This document shows, in pieces, positions 10,913 to 21,683 of a stretch of 64,000 bases of DNA. Source of the stretch: Ephemerocybe angulata (lineage: Eukaryota; Basidiomycota; Agaricomycetes; Agaricales; Psathyrellaceae); assembly GCA_013368325.1 (NCBI GenBank), contig JAACJK010000163.1, forward strand, positions 1,240,001-1,304,000. Reading direction: 5' to 3'. Every line of letters begins with the position of its first letter. Within the stretch, counting starts at the first letter, position 1. The notes beneath the pieces were generated by a model. It was not told the origin of the DNA and made no database searches. It saw only the letters and a list, made by a program, of their open reading frames with translations. A program made the position numbers and the translations under genes.

Positions 10913-12863
10913 TCATGAAATCTCGACTATCCTCAAGTTAGGATTTCTTCCTTGAAACTTTCGCAGCCGAAAGTCAGACACCTGTCCAAGGGCCCTCCCC
11001 TCATCCGCATACTGCTTTGTGGACAGCGTTAGTCTATCAAGTCCCAAGAACACCGAAATAACACCCATGATTTTATCGTCGAATTTCCCTTGCTCAATCT
11101 CGCGCCGGGTTCCGGGGAGGTCCAAATGGATTGCGCTAACGATGGACAGAACGCCCATATTGCGTGCTTCGATCCACTGCGCCCCAGACGCATCCTTGAG
11201 AAGCTCCTCCTTCAGCTCCTCGGATATAACTTCCGTGAACCACGCATCGATATCTTCAAGTCCCAAAGCGCTGTCCTTGCTTGAACGTAGCCAAGCGCCC
11301 GTTTTGATGTCGGGGAGATTGAACATCCCCTGTTTCACGAGCTTGGCTACAGCTCCATTTCCTTTGCATAACGATGCCCCCAAGCCGGAGAAATCCTTTT
11401 CGAAGCTCAGCTGGAGACGTAATAGGACGCCTGGGGAATAGGCTGTTTTTATGAGCCTTTTGGGCCCTGTGGAGTAGGAGTGTGGGGGAGGCAGGACAGC
11501 CGAGGCAATGAGGAATGGGTGAATGTCGACTACTGCAGAGGCGATGGAGGAGAGGTCAAATTTCTCGCTGGCACTGTAGACGATGGAGACCTTCCACAGG
11601 TTGGGGTGCTTGGGAGGGCACGAATCGCTACTTGGGCTCGGGGTGAAGTTGCGGTCGAGATCGGGGCGTAGAAGCGGGATGAGCCAAGAAAGGAACTCCC
11701 GGGGACCTTCGATGATTTGGATACTAGGGAGGAATATTGAATGGGAAGGAGAGGTGATGTCTATCTCGTGCCGCAAAGGAGCTTCCGGTTTCTTGGAGTT
11801 CCCATAGGACACAAAGGGCTCAACTATGAGCTTTGAGATATTAGGGAACATGAGGACCCATTCAATGATGGCCTTGGCGAACTCCTCCTTTATATCATAT
11901 AGATACAGCTTTGTAAGCCCCTGGCATGCTGCTGCAAGTCGCTTGAGAATAAAATACACCTCGTCCACGTCCTCTGGAATGTAGGAGAACCCCACCGCCA
12001 TCGACCGAACGGAGGAGGCGCGCAGCATGCTAAACATCCACTGGGAGAATGGTGGGCGGAGGAAGTCCAGACAGCCGAGATTAACGAGGGTAATCTCCGT
12101 CTGTAGAAGGGCACTTGGAGAGCAAGGAAATGTGACCCGGGTGCGGTTAAACGCGCTCAAGCGAGTAGGCGTGTATTGTAAATCATCCTCTGCGACGACG
12201 TCCTTCACCAATTGCAAGTTCCTGCCTTCGAGCTTCTTGTCTTGACTTCGCGCGAAGAACTCCTTTGCAGAGAGTAGGCGTCGCTTTACTTGATTGGTGC
12301 TTGGCGAGGGGATGCCCTGCGGTCCGGTGAAGCGGTAGTACTGGCTCAGAAGGCCCTCGGATCCAAGCAGGCGAAGGGCTCTGCTTGACTTGAGGAGTGA
12401 TTCGTTGAGTATCTCCTCGAAGGCAGACACCATGCTCTTGAAGTGTTTCTCGTTTCTGATAGGGCGCGTGCCTTTCTCGGGCCGGAAAATTAGGCAAATG
12501 TCGTCGATGGATTTGAGTCTTCGGAGGAGGCGCAGTGTACGGAGAAGGGGAGGAACGAGGTGCAAATAGGAGGTGAAGCGCAAGAAGTCGATCCGCAGGT
12601 TCTCTGTGCCCTTGATGTGGACGGAGTGCATGAGTACAGTCAAAGCGTCCATCAACTCCTTGGGATTGGCGGCGAGCTCGATGGTGCAGGAGGAGGCGAC
12701 GTCGGGTATGCCCATCTCGACCAGCAAGCACTGGACGAAGTTCCGGTCTTGGAAGGTGCAATAGTACTGAGACTTGAAGCTCTTCAGGAAGTTCTTCGAA
12801 GTGAGAGCCTCGTGATGTGGACTCCGATGTCACTGTGGGCGCTTCTTTTTCAGTGGCTGACAT
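10913..12863 (-). pseudogene. F-box/leucine-rich-type gene with deletion and frameshift in the F-box
   Basis: The ATG at 12863 opens MSATEKEAP...HFEELPEEL, continuing as an F-box start (VSVLLHLPRPEL), but this frame then diverges. The body continues in another frame from about 12745 to the stop at 10913 (about 600 aa, starting ...CLLVEMGIPDV). The intact paralog at 13342-15432 reads FQELPEEL...DRPDLLLCSRVSRTLNRITIQRLLAETG across this region. Here roughly 40 nt between RPEL and VQCLL are missing, which breaks the frame. A 43-nt cryptic intron (GTCTCA...GTCCAG) could restore frame but would remove most of the F-box. The rest aligns along the paralog (PPFSQWMF, LTRLYL/LTKLYL-type motifs). Either a pseudogene or a substrate-recognition-like protein unable to bind Skp1. 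Confidence 0.6.
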
Positions 12864-13341
12864 CTTCCAATAACCAGGGCGTTGCAGTCGGTTGGGGGAC
12901 CCTTGGGATTTGTAAAGGCTCTCAGAGGAGTAATACGGGTGGTCGACCTGCGGATGGGGTGTTCAAACTGGTAAGAGCTGTGCAAGGTGTGTTCAAGCTG
13001 TCACTGTGACCGAGGTCACTATCCCACGCTCCGAGCTTCCGAAATAGGCGCCGGCGACTTGGAGGCTTGGCGACCAAGTCATACCTGGACCAAAGAAAGA
13101 TATGCAAGAAAGGAGAGGAGAAGATCATTCGTGACAGGAGCCCTAGCCGATGTAGCCAGATAACCGAGGCGTGCGTGCTCGCTTTGAAGGATGAGGATGA
13201 AGGCAAGAGGAAGGCTCAGCGGCGCCATAGAAGAAGATGCAGCTGTCCTGTCATTTACCTTTTTCTTTAGCTATACTACTAGCTGTGCCTTACTCTCAAA
13301 GCAGAGGCCCACGTCTATATTGACATCTCACTGATAAAGTA

Positions 13342-15432
13342 CTACATAACGTCAACCCTCTTCAACCCCACACAATACTCCTTCAAAACCTCCATAAACC
13401 CCGCATCCACCTTCTCCTTCACAGGCGCCGTCCCATCCACCGACACAAGCCTCAACGCCTTCAGCCCTCCAAACACCGACGCAAGCGCAACAACTCTCTC
13501 ATTGAACTTGCCCTGAATGATCTCCTCGTGCGAGCCAGGGAGCCCCACGCGCACCTTCTCAATCGAACGCAGGGTCGCGAGGTCCCGGGCTTTGGCTTCC
13601 AGGAGCCCGGCCGCGTCTGGGTCGAACTCTGAGGGCGGGGTAACGTTGGCGGGAGATGGGAGCGAGGGTGGGTCTGTGCAATATATGGGGTTGGAGTAGG
13701 AGAGCAGGGTGTCGGGGAGTAGAGATGCGTATATGGAAAGTGTTCTGCGAGCTGTTGAGCTGCTACTGCTAGCATCACTCCCGCTCCGGACGCGGGGTGT
13801 GTAGGCTTCCAGGCCCCTGAAGTGTTTGTCGAATTTGAGGTGCACCAGGATCGGAGTGTCGGCTTCAGAGTCCCCGTTCTCCGTATTTCCAGAGGGGCCT
13901 GGTGAGCCTGCGAGAGGCACGTAGCCCGGGGGCGCCAACGCACTCTTGACGTTCCTGATGGCGTTTGCGAGGGTGTGGAGATGGAATTTGACGCCGCGCA
14001 CGCAGTAGTAGTCTAGATGCACGAGTTCGAGGGTGGGGAAGGGCGATGTGGGCGGTGCGGTCGCAGGCGCCGCAACTGTGGTACTGGGTCCACCGGTGCT
14101 GCCTGAACCGGGTTCGTTAGTTGTAGCTTTAGGAGTCCCATTCACAGTGGCAGATTTGGACTCGGTGGGGGGTGAGCCTGAGCTCGATTTCCTGGAAATC
14201 CCGTCTTCGGCCTCGGGAACGACATTGTTTGAAGCGAGGTTGAAAAAGTAGGACAGGAACTGATGCGGGCCGTCAATGCGGCGGAGGTTTGGCGCGAAGG
14301 AATATGGAAGGGGGAGGAGGGTGGCGTCCGGTACGATGTTGAAGCTTGTATCTGCGAACGGCTCAATCTGTAGTCGCTCGAGCGTGGGGAATAGGTTGAT
14401 CCATTTCATGAGGACGGGTATCGTGTGCTCGGAGATTTCGAAAAGGTATAGGCGCGTGAGGCCTGTCAGGACAGAAGCCAGGCGCTTCAAAACAAACTCG
14501 ACCTCTTCTGGGTCCTTTGAGAGGTGGGCGAAGGAGAAAGAAATGGACTTGATCTGTGCGGCGCGCAGCATTGCGAACATCCATTGGGAGAAAGGAGGGC
14601 GGAGGAAGTCGCCTGTGCCTATGTTGAGATGGGTGAGTTTGGTTTGCTGTAAGGCTTCTGGAGTGCATCGAGTGAAGAGCCGCGAGCCTGTAACGTTGGT
14701 GCGCGAGTAGCGCAGGTCGTCTTGGATGATTGCGTCCTCGCTGTTCTTGTCGTGCCGCCGGTCGAGGTAGTCTTTGGCCCCCGATAGCCGCCAAGTCATC
14801 ATCCGTTTAGGCAATGTCGGAGCCTTGTCTGTTGCGCCTTGTCCGAGCTTGCGGAACTGGTAGTACTGCCCGAGGAGACCTTGCGCACCGAAGATGCGGA
14901 GCTTCTTCGTGGAGTTGAGGACGATCTCGTTCAGGATGTCTTCGAAGATTGGCACGACTTCTTTGAAGAACTTCTCGTTCTTCGAGTCGTCGTCGACCCC
15001 CCGGGTTCCAAAAAACAGGGTCACCTCCTCAACGGAAAGGCTACGGAGGCAGTGCAGTGTTCGCCGGAGGGGAGGTATGAGCGAGGAGTAGGACATGAAG
15101 CTGGTATAGTAGAACGAGATGTCCTTGATCTTCTTGATGTGTGCCGAGTGCATGAGCACCGTTAGGGAGTCCACTTTGGCTCTGGGGTTGGGGTCGAGGA
15201 CCAGCTTGCAGTATGCCGTCGGGGTGGGGGTGCCGGTTTCGGCGAGGAGTCGCTGAATTGTGATCCTATTTAGCGTACGCGATACGCGAGAGCATAGGAG
15301 CAGGTCTGGTCGGTCGAAGTGCGCGATGATAAGGAGGATGAGCTCCTCTGGGAGCTCTTGGAAGGGTGAAGGTTTGCTCGGAGGCTCCGACACTGTTGGC
15401 TCCACTATGGGCGCTTGAGGTTCCGTTGACAT
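13342..15432 (-). CDS. F-box protein with leucine-rich-like C-terminal region
   Basis: Single exon of 696 aa; the ATG at 15432 is preferred to the non-ATG start just upstream. Residues about 24-70 (FQELPEELILLIIAHF, then DRPDLLLCSRVSRTLN) form an F-box, the Skp1-binding part of SCF ubiquitin ligases. The remainder is a long region with regularly spaced Leu-rich segments (LTHLNIG, LTRLYLFEI, LVHLDYYCV), probably the substrate-binding side, interrupted by a low-complexity Ser/Thr/Pro/Gly insert (about residues 405-450). It is paralogous to the damaged gene at 10913-12863 and lies on the same strand, so they form a tandem pair. The substrate is unknown. Confidence 0.8.
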   Translation of the reverse strand: MSTEPQAPIVEPTVSEPPSKPSPFQELPEELILLIIAHFDRPDLLLCSRVSRTLNRITIQRLLAETGTPTPTAYCKLVLDPNPRAKVDSLTVLMHSAHIKKIKDISFYYTSFMSYSSLIPPLRRTLHCLRSLSVEEVTLFFGTRGVDDDSKNEKFFKEVVPIFEDILNEIVLNSTKKLRIFGAQGLLGQYYQFRKLGQGATDKAPTLPKRMMTWRLSGAKDYLDRRHDKNSEDAIIQDDLRYSRTNVTGSRLFTRCTPEALQQTKLTHLNIGTGDFLRPPFSQWMFAMLRAAQIKSISFSFAHLSKDPEEVEFVLKRLASVLTGLTRLYLFEISEHTIPVLMKWINLFPTLERLQIEPFADTSFNIVPDATLLPLPYSFAPNLRRIDGPHQFLSYFFNLASNNVVPEAEDGISRKSSSGSPPTESKSATVNGTPKATTNEPGSGSTGGPSTTVAAPATAPPTSPFPTLELVHLDYYCVRGVKFHLHTLANAIRNVKSALAPPGYVPLAGSPGPSGNTENGDSEADTPILVHLKFDKHFRGLEAYTPRVRSGSDASSSSSTARRTLSIYASLLPDTLLSYSNPIYCTDPPSLPSPANVTPPSEFDPDAAGLLEAKARDLATLRSIEKVRVGLPGSHEEIIQGKFNERVVALASVFGGLKALRLVSVDGTAPVKEKVDAGFMEVLKEYCVGLKRVDVM

Positions 15433-16235
15433 GAATGCAGGTGTCACGATCTATCTTTCTGTGGAAGAAGGTCAACTTCGGCATGCATACCACTCATTGA
15501 GTGCTTACTGTGTAGCTTGGGGGTCGGTTCAGTGTGCGGTTAGAGGTAACCGGTAAGCCCACAGCCAGGGGTATTGTCTTCACCACCGTACCCATCAACA
15601 CCGTGTGCGGCGTCAAGTCGAGCTGTCGTAACCACTGCCAGGTTTCCCTCATCAGCTTACGTTCCTTGTTCTCACAGACGTTTCTCCTCACGCTGTGGGC
15701 AGCCCTGCGCGCTCTGCATTGTGGACTGATCAGACGACACGGATGACCGGGGTACAACGGCGTACACGGCCTCGGCGTCGTGGTAATGATCGCTGGAGAG
15801 TCCGTGTGCGGCTGCGGACGGTTGTTGTTCCACATTCATGAGACGGGCTAGAAAATGGTCTCCACCGATACATGGCCTTCTGTGGACTCGGCATGCATAC
15901 CCTTCCTTGTACATATTGCTTTGACCGGCATCTGCCATGGATGGCCAGGATATCTGCAGTCAAAGCGCAGACCTGCAATAATGTCCATCCAAATTATTGG
16001 TCTAAGGTACTGTTGGCGCTGTCCCTTGGCTCAGGAAGACAATTAGGGGCAGGAGGAGGAGACAGGGGTCGGCGCGTGTCGCGTGAATTAAACGCGTACA
16101 CGTGAGAGCGCGACGCGACGTTGCGCGTTGATGCTCGGGCGGAGTTTCAAGGTCGGTGGACAAATCCTCCGGCAAAACCCAGTGGGCCCCTCAGCTCCCA
16201 CCACCTTCATCCCCAGCGACCTCTGCCCGTTCACC
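15433..16235. other. divergent intergenic region upstream of Cdc6
   Basis: About 800 bp between the F-box start (minus) and the Cdc6 start (plus). No gene is recognised. The Cdc6-proximal 200 bp are rich in CGCG-type motifs, including one perfect MCB (listed separately). Confidence 0.55.
16092..16097 (+). promoter_or_regulatory. MCB element (ACGCGT) upstream of Cdc6
   Basis: A perfect ACGCGT lies 139 bp before the Cdc6 ATG, surrounded by related CGCG motifs (GGCGCGTGTCGCG, GCGACGCGACG). ACGCGT is the known site of the MBF G1/S factor that drives CDC6/cdc18 in yeasts. That MBF acts here is inferred. Confidence 0.6.
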
Positions 16236-18359
16236 ATGTCCGGCACTCGCGTCACCAGAAGCTCAGTCCTAGGGAAGCGTGGCTTTCACCAGCAAGAAGA
16301 GTCGCCGCAAAAGGCTGGCCAGCTGCAGACCCCAGAGCCCACCCCAAACCCAAAACGGCCCAAGACGACGACAGAGACCATCTTCGACGGCGAAGGCAAC
16401 AAGGAGAACATTCCCCCCTTCCGACTCGAAGCTACCAATGCGGACGCATCCCCAACGTCCGCGCGCGCGACGAGGGCCCTCAGGCGCACCGCCACGGAGG
16501 TTGTCGTCCCGACCAGAGACCGACCAGGTAAGTCTTTGGATGTGTCTGCGTTTCTGCGCGAGCTCAGTTTCTATCTGCAGGCCAGCGAAGGCGCGCGTCA
16601 GCATCCTCAATTACGCCGACGACGCCCACGAAAGACGTGGCGGAGCTAGCTATCACGACACCACCTCCCACGCCGCCCACCCTTCCGCAACCCCTCCACA
16701 TCCGTGTCAAAGCCGCACTGCGCGCAACTTGCAATAACGCAGACGGCAGCGTTGCTGGACGCGAATCTGAGCGCGATGTCATCACCAAATTTTTAACGTC
16801 CTTCCTCTCCTCGGACGCTATGCAAGCGGAGGGACCGACTTCCATGTTCATTTCTGGTTCTCCCGGCACCGGCAAGACTGCTCTAGTTAATTCTATCAAC
16901 CAATCCTTGTCGAAGGAACATGCGGACATGGCTGTCGTCTTCGTAAACTGCATGACCGTGAAGACGATTGATGCGCTGTGGGATCGCATCATCGAGGAAC
17001 TCCGATCAATTCATGGCGGGCCTGGACGGTCGAAGAAGGAGAAGGGTATTGCTGGAGTTCTCAACCTGCTGAACTCGCGCGACAACAAACTGTGAGTGCC
17101 TAGCTTGTCTCGACGTTTTCGCGGCTCTGACGTCCCATTCAATCAGTATTCTCGTTCTTGACGAACTGGATCACGTCGCTTCGAACTCCCAATCACTGGC
17201 TGCTCTCTTTTCCTTGTCGGAGAAAACATCCTCCTCGCTTCGCCTCATCGGAATCGCCAACACGCACACACTGACTGCCGACTCTGCTTCCTCCACCATC
17301 AACGCGTCTAATGTTCAGACTCTTCATTTTGCTCCATATACCCCCGTTCAACTCCAAGCCATCCTTCGCACCCGACTTGCAAGCATTTACGAGGAATCCG
17401 AGGCATCCCCTTGCGAATCTAATGACATTAAGAAACTGCTTCCGAACCCGTCCATTGTACTCTTGACGAAGCGAACGGCCAACCTCACTGGTGATGTCCG
17501 CAGCCTCTTCGAAGTTCTACGCGGCGCAATCGACTTGGCTGTCGCTGCCAAGAACCAATCCGCCACTTCCGATTTGCTCGACGGAAGTGTTGCCTCCACC
17601 ACACCCCAACATATCTTATCCGCTCTCAAGGCCTACGCGCCTGTTGCTTCGAAATCCACTAGTGCTTCTTCCGCCGCCCCCGCCGCCTCTAGCAATAGCG
17701 AAGTTGTGAACAAGGTTCGCAACCTCGGGTTCCAAGCGCGTATCGTGCTGTTGGCTCTACTGCTTGCTTCCAAGCGCCTCGAAGCTGGTCTTAACATCAC
17801 GACCAACTTGCTTTCCTCACCTAGTAAGAAATCGCCTGCGTCACCTATGAAACGATCGAACTCTGCGCCTGTCACGACTTCCACCGCCACTGTCGGAATC
17901 GACACGCAACAGCTGTACGCGTTCTACAACGTTATCCTCCAGCGTGGTGATATGGGCGCGTTCGACCCCGTGTCGCGCAACGACTTTGGGGATCTGATTA
18001 ATGTCCTCGAAGGCGTAGGCCTCGTGCAACTTTCGTCCTCGCTCCTCGCCACTCCTACACCCAAAGGCAAACGCACGTTCGGCCGCGCTGCGTCCTTTGG
18101 CGCTGGCCTTGGACGTAATGGCACCGGCACGGTGGGCGAGGTGAAACTCGTGGATGGCGTCTGGACTGAGGAGGTCCTCAGAGGCCTGGGCGTCACTGAC
18201 TCGGCTGCTGCGTCGGATGATCTGCGCAACGAGGAGGTGAAGGGCGTGTGGGTTGCTGAGTGTGCCAAGATTACGAGGGACGTGAAGTTGCTGGCTATTG
18301 CGAGGTCGAATAGCGAGAAGGAGCGTCCCGTCGGATTCTCTGAGGCGTCTGAGGATTAG
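16236..18359 (+). CDS. CDC6: Cdc6, replication licensing AAA+ ATPase
   Basis: Three exons, 16236-16527, 16581-17091 and 17147-18359; 671 aa. Cdc6 joins ORC at origins and loads the Mcm2-7 helicase. Visible features: a basic, disordered N-terminus with a KEN box (residues 56-58), the usual APC/C-Cdh1 degron; CDK-type sites, including TPTK at 112-115; the ORC/Cdc6 signature VAGRESER (155-162); Walker A GSPGTGKT (190-197); Walker B LVLDELD (270-276); a sensor-1-like IGIANTHT; and a C-terminal winged-helix region (about residue 450 onward) interrupted by Ser-rich inserts. The start has a good context (CACCATG). An MCB element lies upstream. Orc1 was considered, but no BAH domain is present and the length fits Cdc6. 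Confidence 0.92.
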
Positions 18360-19316
18360 GAGCCTCTTCATCTCTCTTTTCTTTCCTGCGATCGAACGCT
18401 GTATATCCCCATCTATGACCTCCCTTTTGCTTGGATGCCCTCTTCTGCTCTCTTCCGGTTCTCCTTTTTATTCATATTTCATTCACCATCGCTACTTTAC
18501 TGCTTTCTCTCACTTCGTTTTGTCATCATCATCATCTCATCATCACCCATTGCATCTCTGTCTCCCTGCATTCATATTTCACTTCGACATTCCACCTTGC
18601 ATTCATTTAGTTCGATCCTTTCTCTCCCTTTCCCCGCGTGTGCTCGCTCCTCTTCAATTCCACTTGCATTGTTTCTTCGGCATGGCTTTGTTCTACTTTT
18701 TCGTTTCGACTTTTCAGCAACATCGGAAGAAGCATTCACTTAATTCTCGTTCGGCTTAATCATTCACATTCCATTCGTCGATTTGTCTCCCCGTGTCCGT
18801 GCCTTTCCTCCCCCTTTGATTTGTCTCAAGCACCCCGAATCCAAAATTCACCGTTCCACGTCCACGCGTTAACGTTAACATTCCACACTCGACACGCATC
18901 CATCCATCCATCTCATCCCTTTTGTCTTTGTTTAAACCGATATCCTGCATCTGAACCAACCGTCCCAGCATCCCCACCCATCCAATTATGTATACCTATC
19001 CACCTATGATTATGTATTTATCCTATGCCTGTCCTTTTTACCTGTGTGTCTGTGGTATTTAAATGTCTGTCTGTCTGTCTGTCTGAATACACTGAAGCGC
19101 TGTTTGCGTATACCTTAAATCAAGTGTGTGGGGTGGCTTGAGTTGGGGGCATGAGGCCAGGGTCGTGTCTCTGTTGGATTGCCGCGCCTTTGTTAAAGTG
19201 ACTTTTGCTTTATCGTTCACGCGTAGGTATTTATCTCGCTTAATATTCTGGTGCGGAACTCTCCTGGTGCTCGTTGCGTGCTCCTGAGTTCCAAGGTGAC
19301 CGACCGGCCGACTGCG
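18360..19316 (+). other. Cdc6 downstream region, pyrimidine-rich, with a short microsatellite
   Basis: Nearly 1 kb without a credible gene. The first 600 bp are strongly C/T-rich on the plus strand, with many CATTCAT/TTCATTT repeats, as in a long 3' UTR. A (TGTC)n run occupies about 19064-19085. Confidence 0.5.
19064..19085. repeat. (TGTC)n microsatellite
   Basis: Five to six uninterrupted TGTC units, likely polymorphic in length. Confidence 0.85.
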
Positions 19317-20776
19317 ATGCCACCCGTACTAACGGATATCGAGCTCCTCACGGAGGTTTGTGCCTTCAGCGAGGATGCACGTCGTACAAAGCTAACAAGA
19401 TCAATATTGGGGTTTGCAGGAGAATGAACGGCTTCGCAGTGTTATTAGGCTGCTTGCTGCGTCTAGGGTTGGCGATGAGGAGCCTGGTCTTAAGGATAGA
19501 GGGGTCACGGTCTGTCCTGAGGTTGGGGATGAGATTCAGGGGGAACTTGTGGGGGTTGGGGTAGACCGTGAAGAGTGTGCTGGGGGAGCGGTGGCGACGG
19601 GGTTGTGCTTGGATGAAACAAATGTGGGCAGCGACGGCGGAGGAGAGAGCCAGGGCGAGGATGAGCAGGGTGGAGAGGATGAGGGGGAAGACGAGGAAGG
19701 GGAGGAGGGAGAAGAGGAGGGAGAAGAGGGTGCTGTACCTATGGCCATATGGGACGAGCGTGATTCTGTGTACCGTTGCGTCGACCGGCACTGCTGGGGG
19801 GAGATAGACGGGGAAGCGTGCCACCAGTGCGGGATGGAACATGTAAGTCGAAGTGAACGAATATCCAGCGTCCTCCTAACACACAACATTTATCACTGCA
19901 CAGGACATCGGCTCTGATGAGGATGAATCCATCTATGACGATATACGAGCCACTGGGAACCAGGCGTTCTCGGACGATAGGGCTACCGTGGCAAGGGGAA
20001 CTACCCCCCTGCTTGACCTCCCGAAGGAAGGTGTCATTATCCCGCTCTCATATGCAGACGGCCGTGCTCAAGAGTATCTCGAGCTTATCAAGCGGGGCGC
20101 GACGAGGCTTATGTGCGAAGAGTTCTCTCTGGAATGGACGTCTGAGGGAGGGATCTGGGCGTGGGTCAACCAGGCGCTTATGGATGAGTTGGGCGGGCAT
20201 GCGATGGAGGGGTGTACGTGGAAGGTGTATCTCGGAAGGAGGATCCAGCTGGACGCGGAGGATGTGGATGGCTCCGTATTTGTTGAGGGGATTTTAGAGG
20301 ATGGGGTGCTCTTTTCTGGGAAGAGGAGGGCGGCGTGGGTGACTGTTAAGGACCCGGAGGACGACGAGGTTTGGGTTACTCGGCCTAATCCTGACATAGA
20401 AAACCCGACGGAGTTGGGTCTTCGGGCTCTCCGAGGCTCAATGTACCCCCAGGTTGAGTCTTACTATAGGGAGCTCAGCGATGGGGAATACGGAGAGTCA
20501 AATTTCTCGGATTCGGACGACGAAATTTCTGCCGAGAATGTGGGGGAAGGCTCGGAGGAACCCAAGCCAGTGGAGCCAGCACCTCTAATACCGTTGGAGG
20601 ACGAGTACGAGTCTGACTGCAGCTATTACTCAGACCTCGAAGGAATGGACCCAGAAATTTCTGAGTTGGTCATCCCAACAGCCATGCGCGAGGGCGACTT
20701 GAGCTGGGAATGGGAGAGCGACGCGGTGGAGTCGAGCGAGTCGGACAGTGCTGTCGAGTTCAGCGATTATTTCTGA
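19317..20776 (+). CDS. acidic protein with a small Cys motif, unknown function
   Basis: Three exons: 19317-19355, 19420-19842 and 19904-20776; 444 aa. Exon 1 gives MPPVLTDIELLTE. The first intron has a GCTAAC branch site and a TTTGCAG acceptor. Exon 2 holds a long Glu/Asp/Gly-rich tract followed by a compact Cys motif (YRCVDRHCWGEIDGEAC then HQCGMEH), which could bind one zinc ion. The central part (LPKEGVIIPLSYAD, EFSLEWTSEGG, TWKVYLGRRIQLDAED) looks folded, and the C-terminal 120 aa are again Ser/Asp/Glu-rich and end EFSDYF. A family is not recognised. The acidic composition suggests a nuclear or chromatin-related role, but that is a guess. Confidence 0.72.
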
Positions 20777-21683
20777 GCTAGTCATGAGAGTGTATCATCT
20801 TGCTACTTAACATATATAACCTGCTCAATGTTCTGTCGTGACTCCCGAATTTATTCTACACCGGAAGACGCGCTCGGGAACTGAAGCCCCTAACTAACGC
20901 ATTCAGGCGCGTCTGAGCGCGTGTTTGTAACTTGTTTCCTTCTTGATCAGTGACCACCATGATTGACAAAGCACAAGTATATCCTCCCGCCAGGCCTCGG
21001 AGGTTCTGGACACACCCTTTGACCAGGGAAATCGACAAGCCTCACGACACGTAGCCCAGCCAATTGATATTGCTAACGTCCAAGTATTGCCAATGAACAC
21101 TGAGCAAGGTACACATCCAAAGAATCAACACCATTGACACGAGTCGGAGTGAATCTAAGTGGTCACTGGCAATCGTAAGTCTCAGTACTTCTCCATTGTA
21201 TATCTCACACTCTCACACCACTTTCCATAGAACCTCGATTGTGGATGGCTTCAAAGCCGTCAACCCTTTGTGCTTTGGTTCGGCACGATCTCAAGCCTCG
21301 AGGCTTTGATCTGGTCCAGTGCATTGACTGCGCAGTATGGACGGCACCCTTGCATACCCATAGACCCAAACCCTGCTTCAGCTAGTGCTTTGTCGGAGCG
21401 GGCATGATACTTGTAGAGCGTTCGTACGGCTCGCAAAGCGATGGACAATGACAGTCGGGACGGTGGCTTAGACGCCCCCGATTGTGTCTACTTTAGCCAT
21501 TGATAGTCAGTCACTTGCCACACATACAATGGAGCTTGTTGACTAGTGTGGCCGGTTCCTCTGGGTATATTAAGCGGCAGTATTCACCCTTTATCCCCTG
21601 CTTCTGTCAACCTCTTCTACTACTCTAACGTCCTCCGCCACTTCTGTCGACATAGCCCAAGTTAGCTTACTCTGTCGACCAGT
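20777..21683. other. intergenic, promoter of the downstream gene
   Basis: About 900 bp with no convincing gene. A TATA-like box (TATATTAA, 21566-21573) lies 111 bp before the next start codon and is followed by a pyrimidine-rich stretch. Confidence 0.5.
21566..21573 (+). promoter_or_regulatory. TATA-like box
   Basis: TATATTAA, 111 bp upstream of the ATG at 21684, with C/T-rich sequence between it and the start. Confidence 0.4.
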
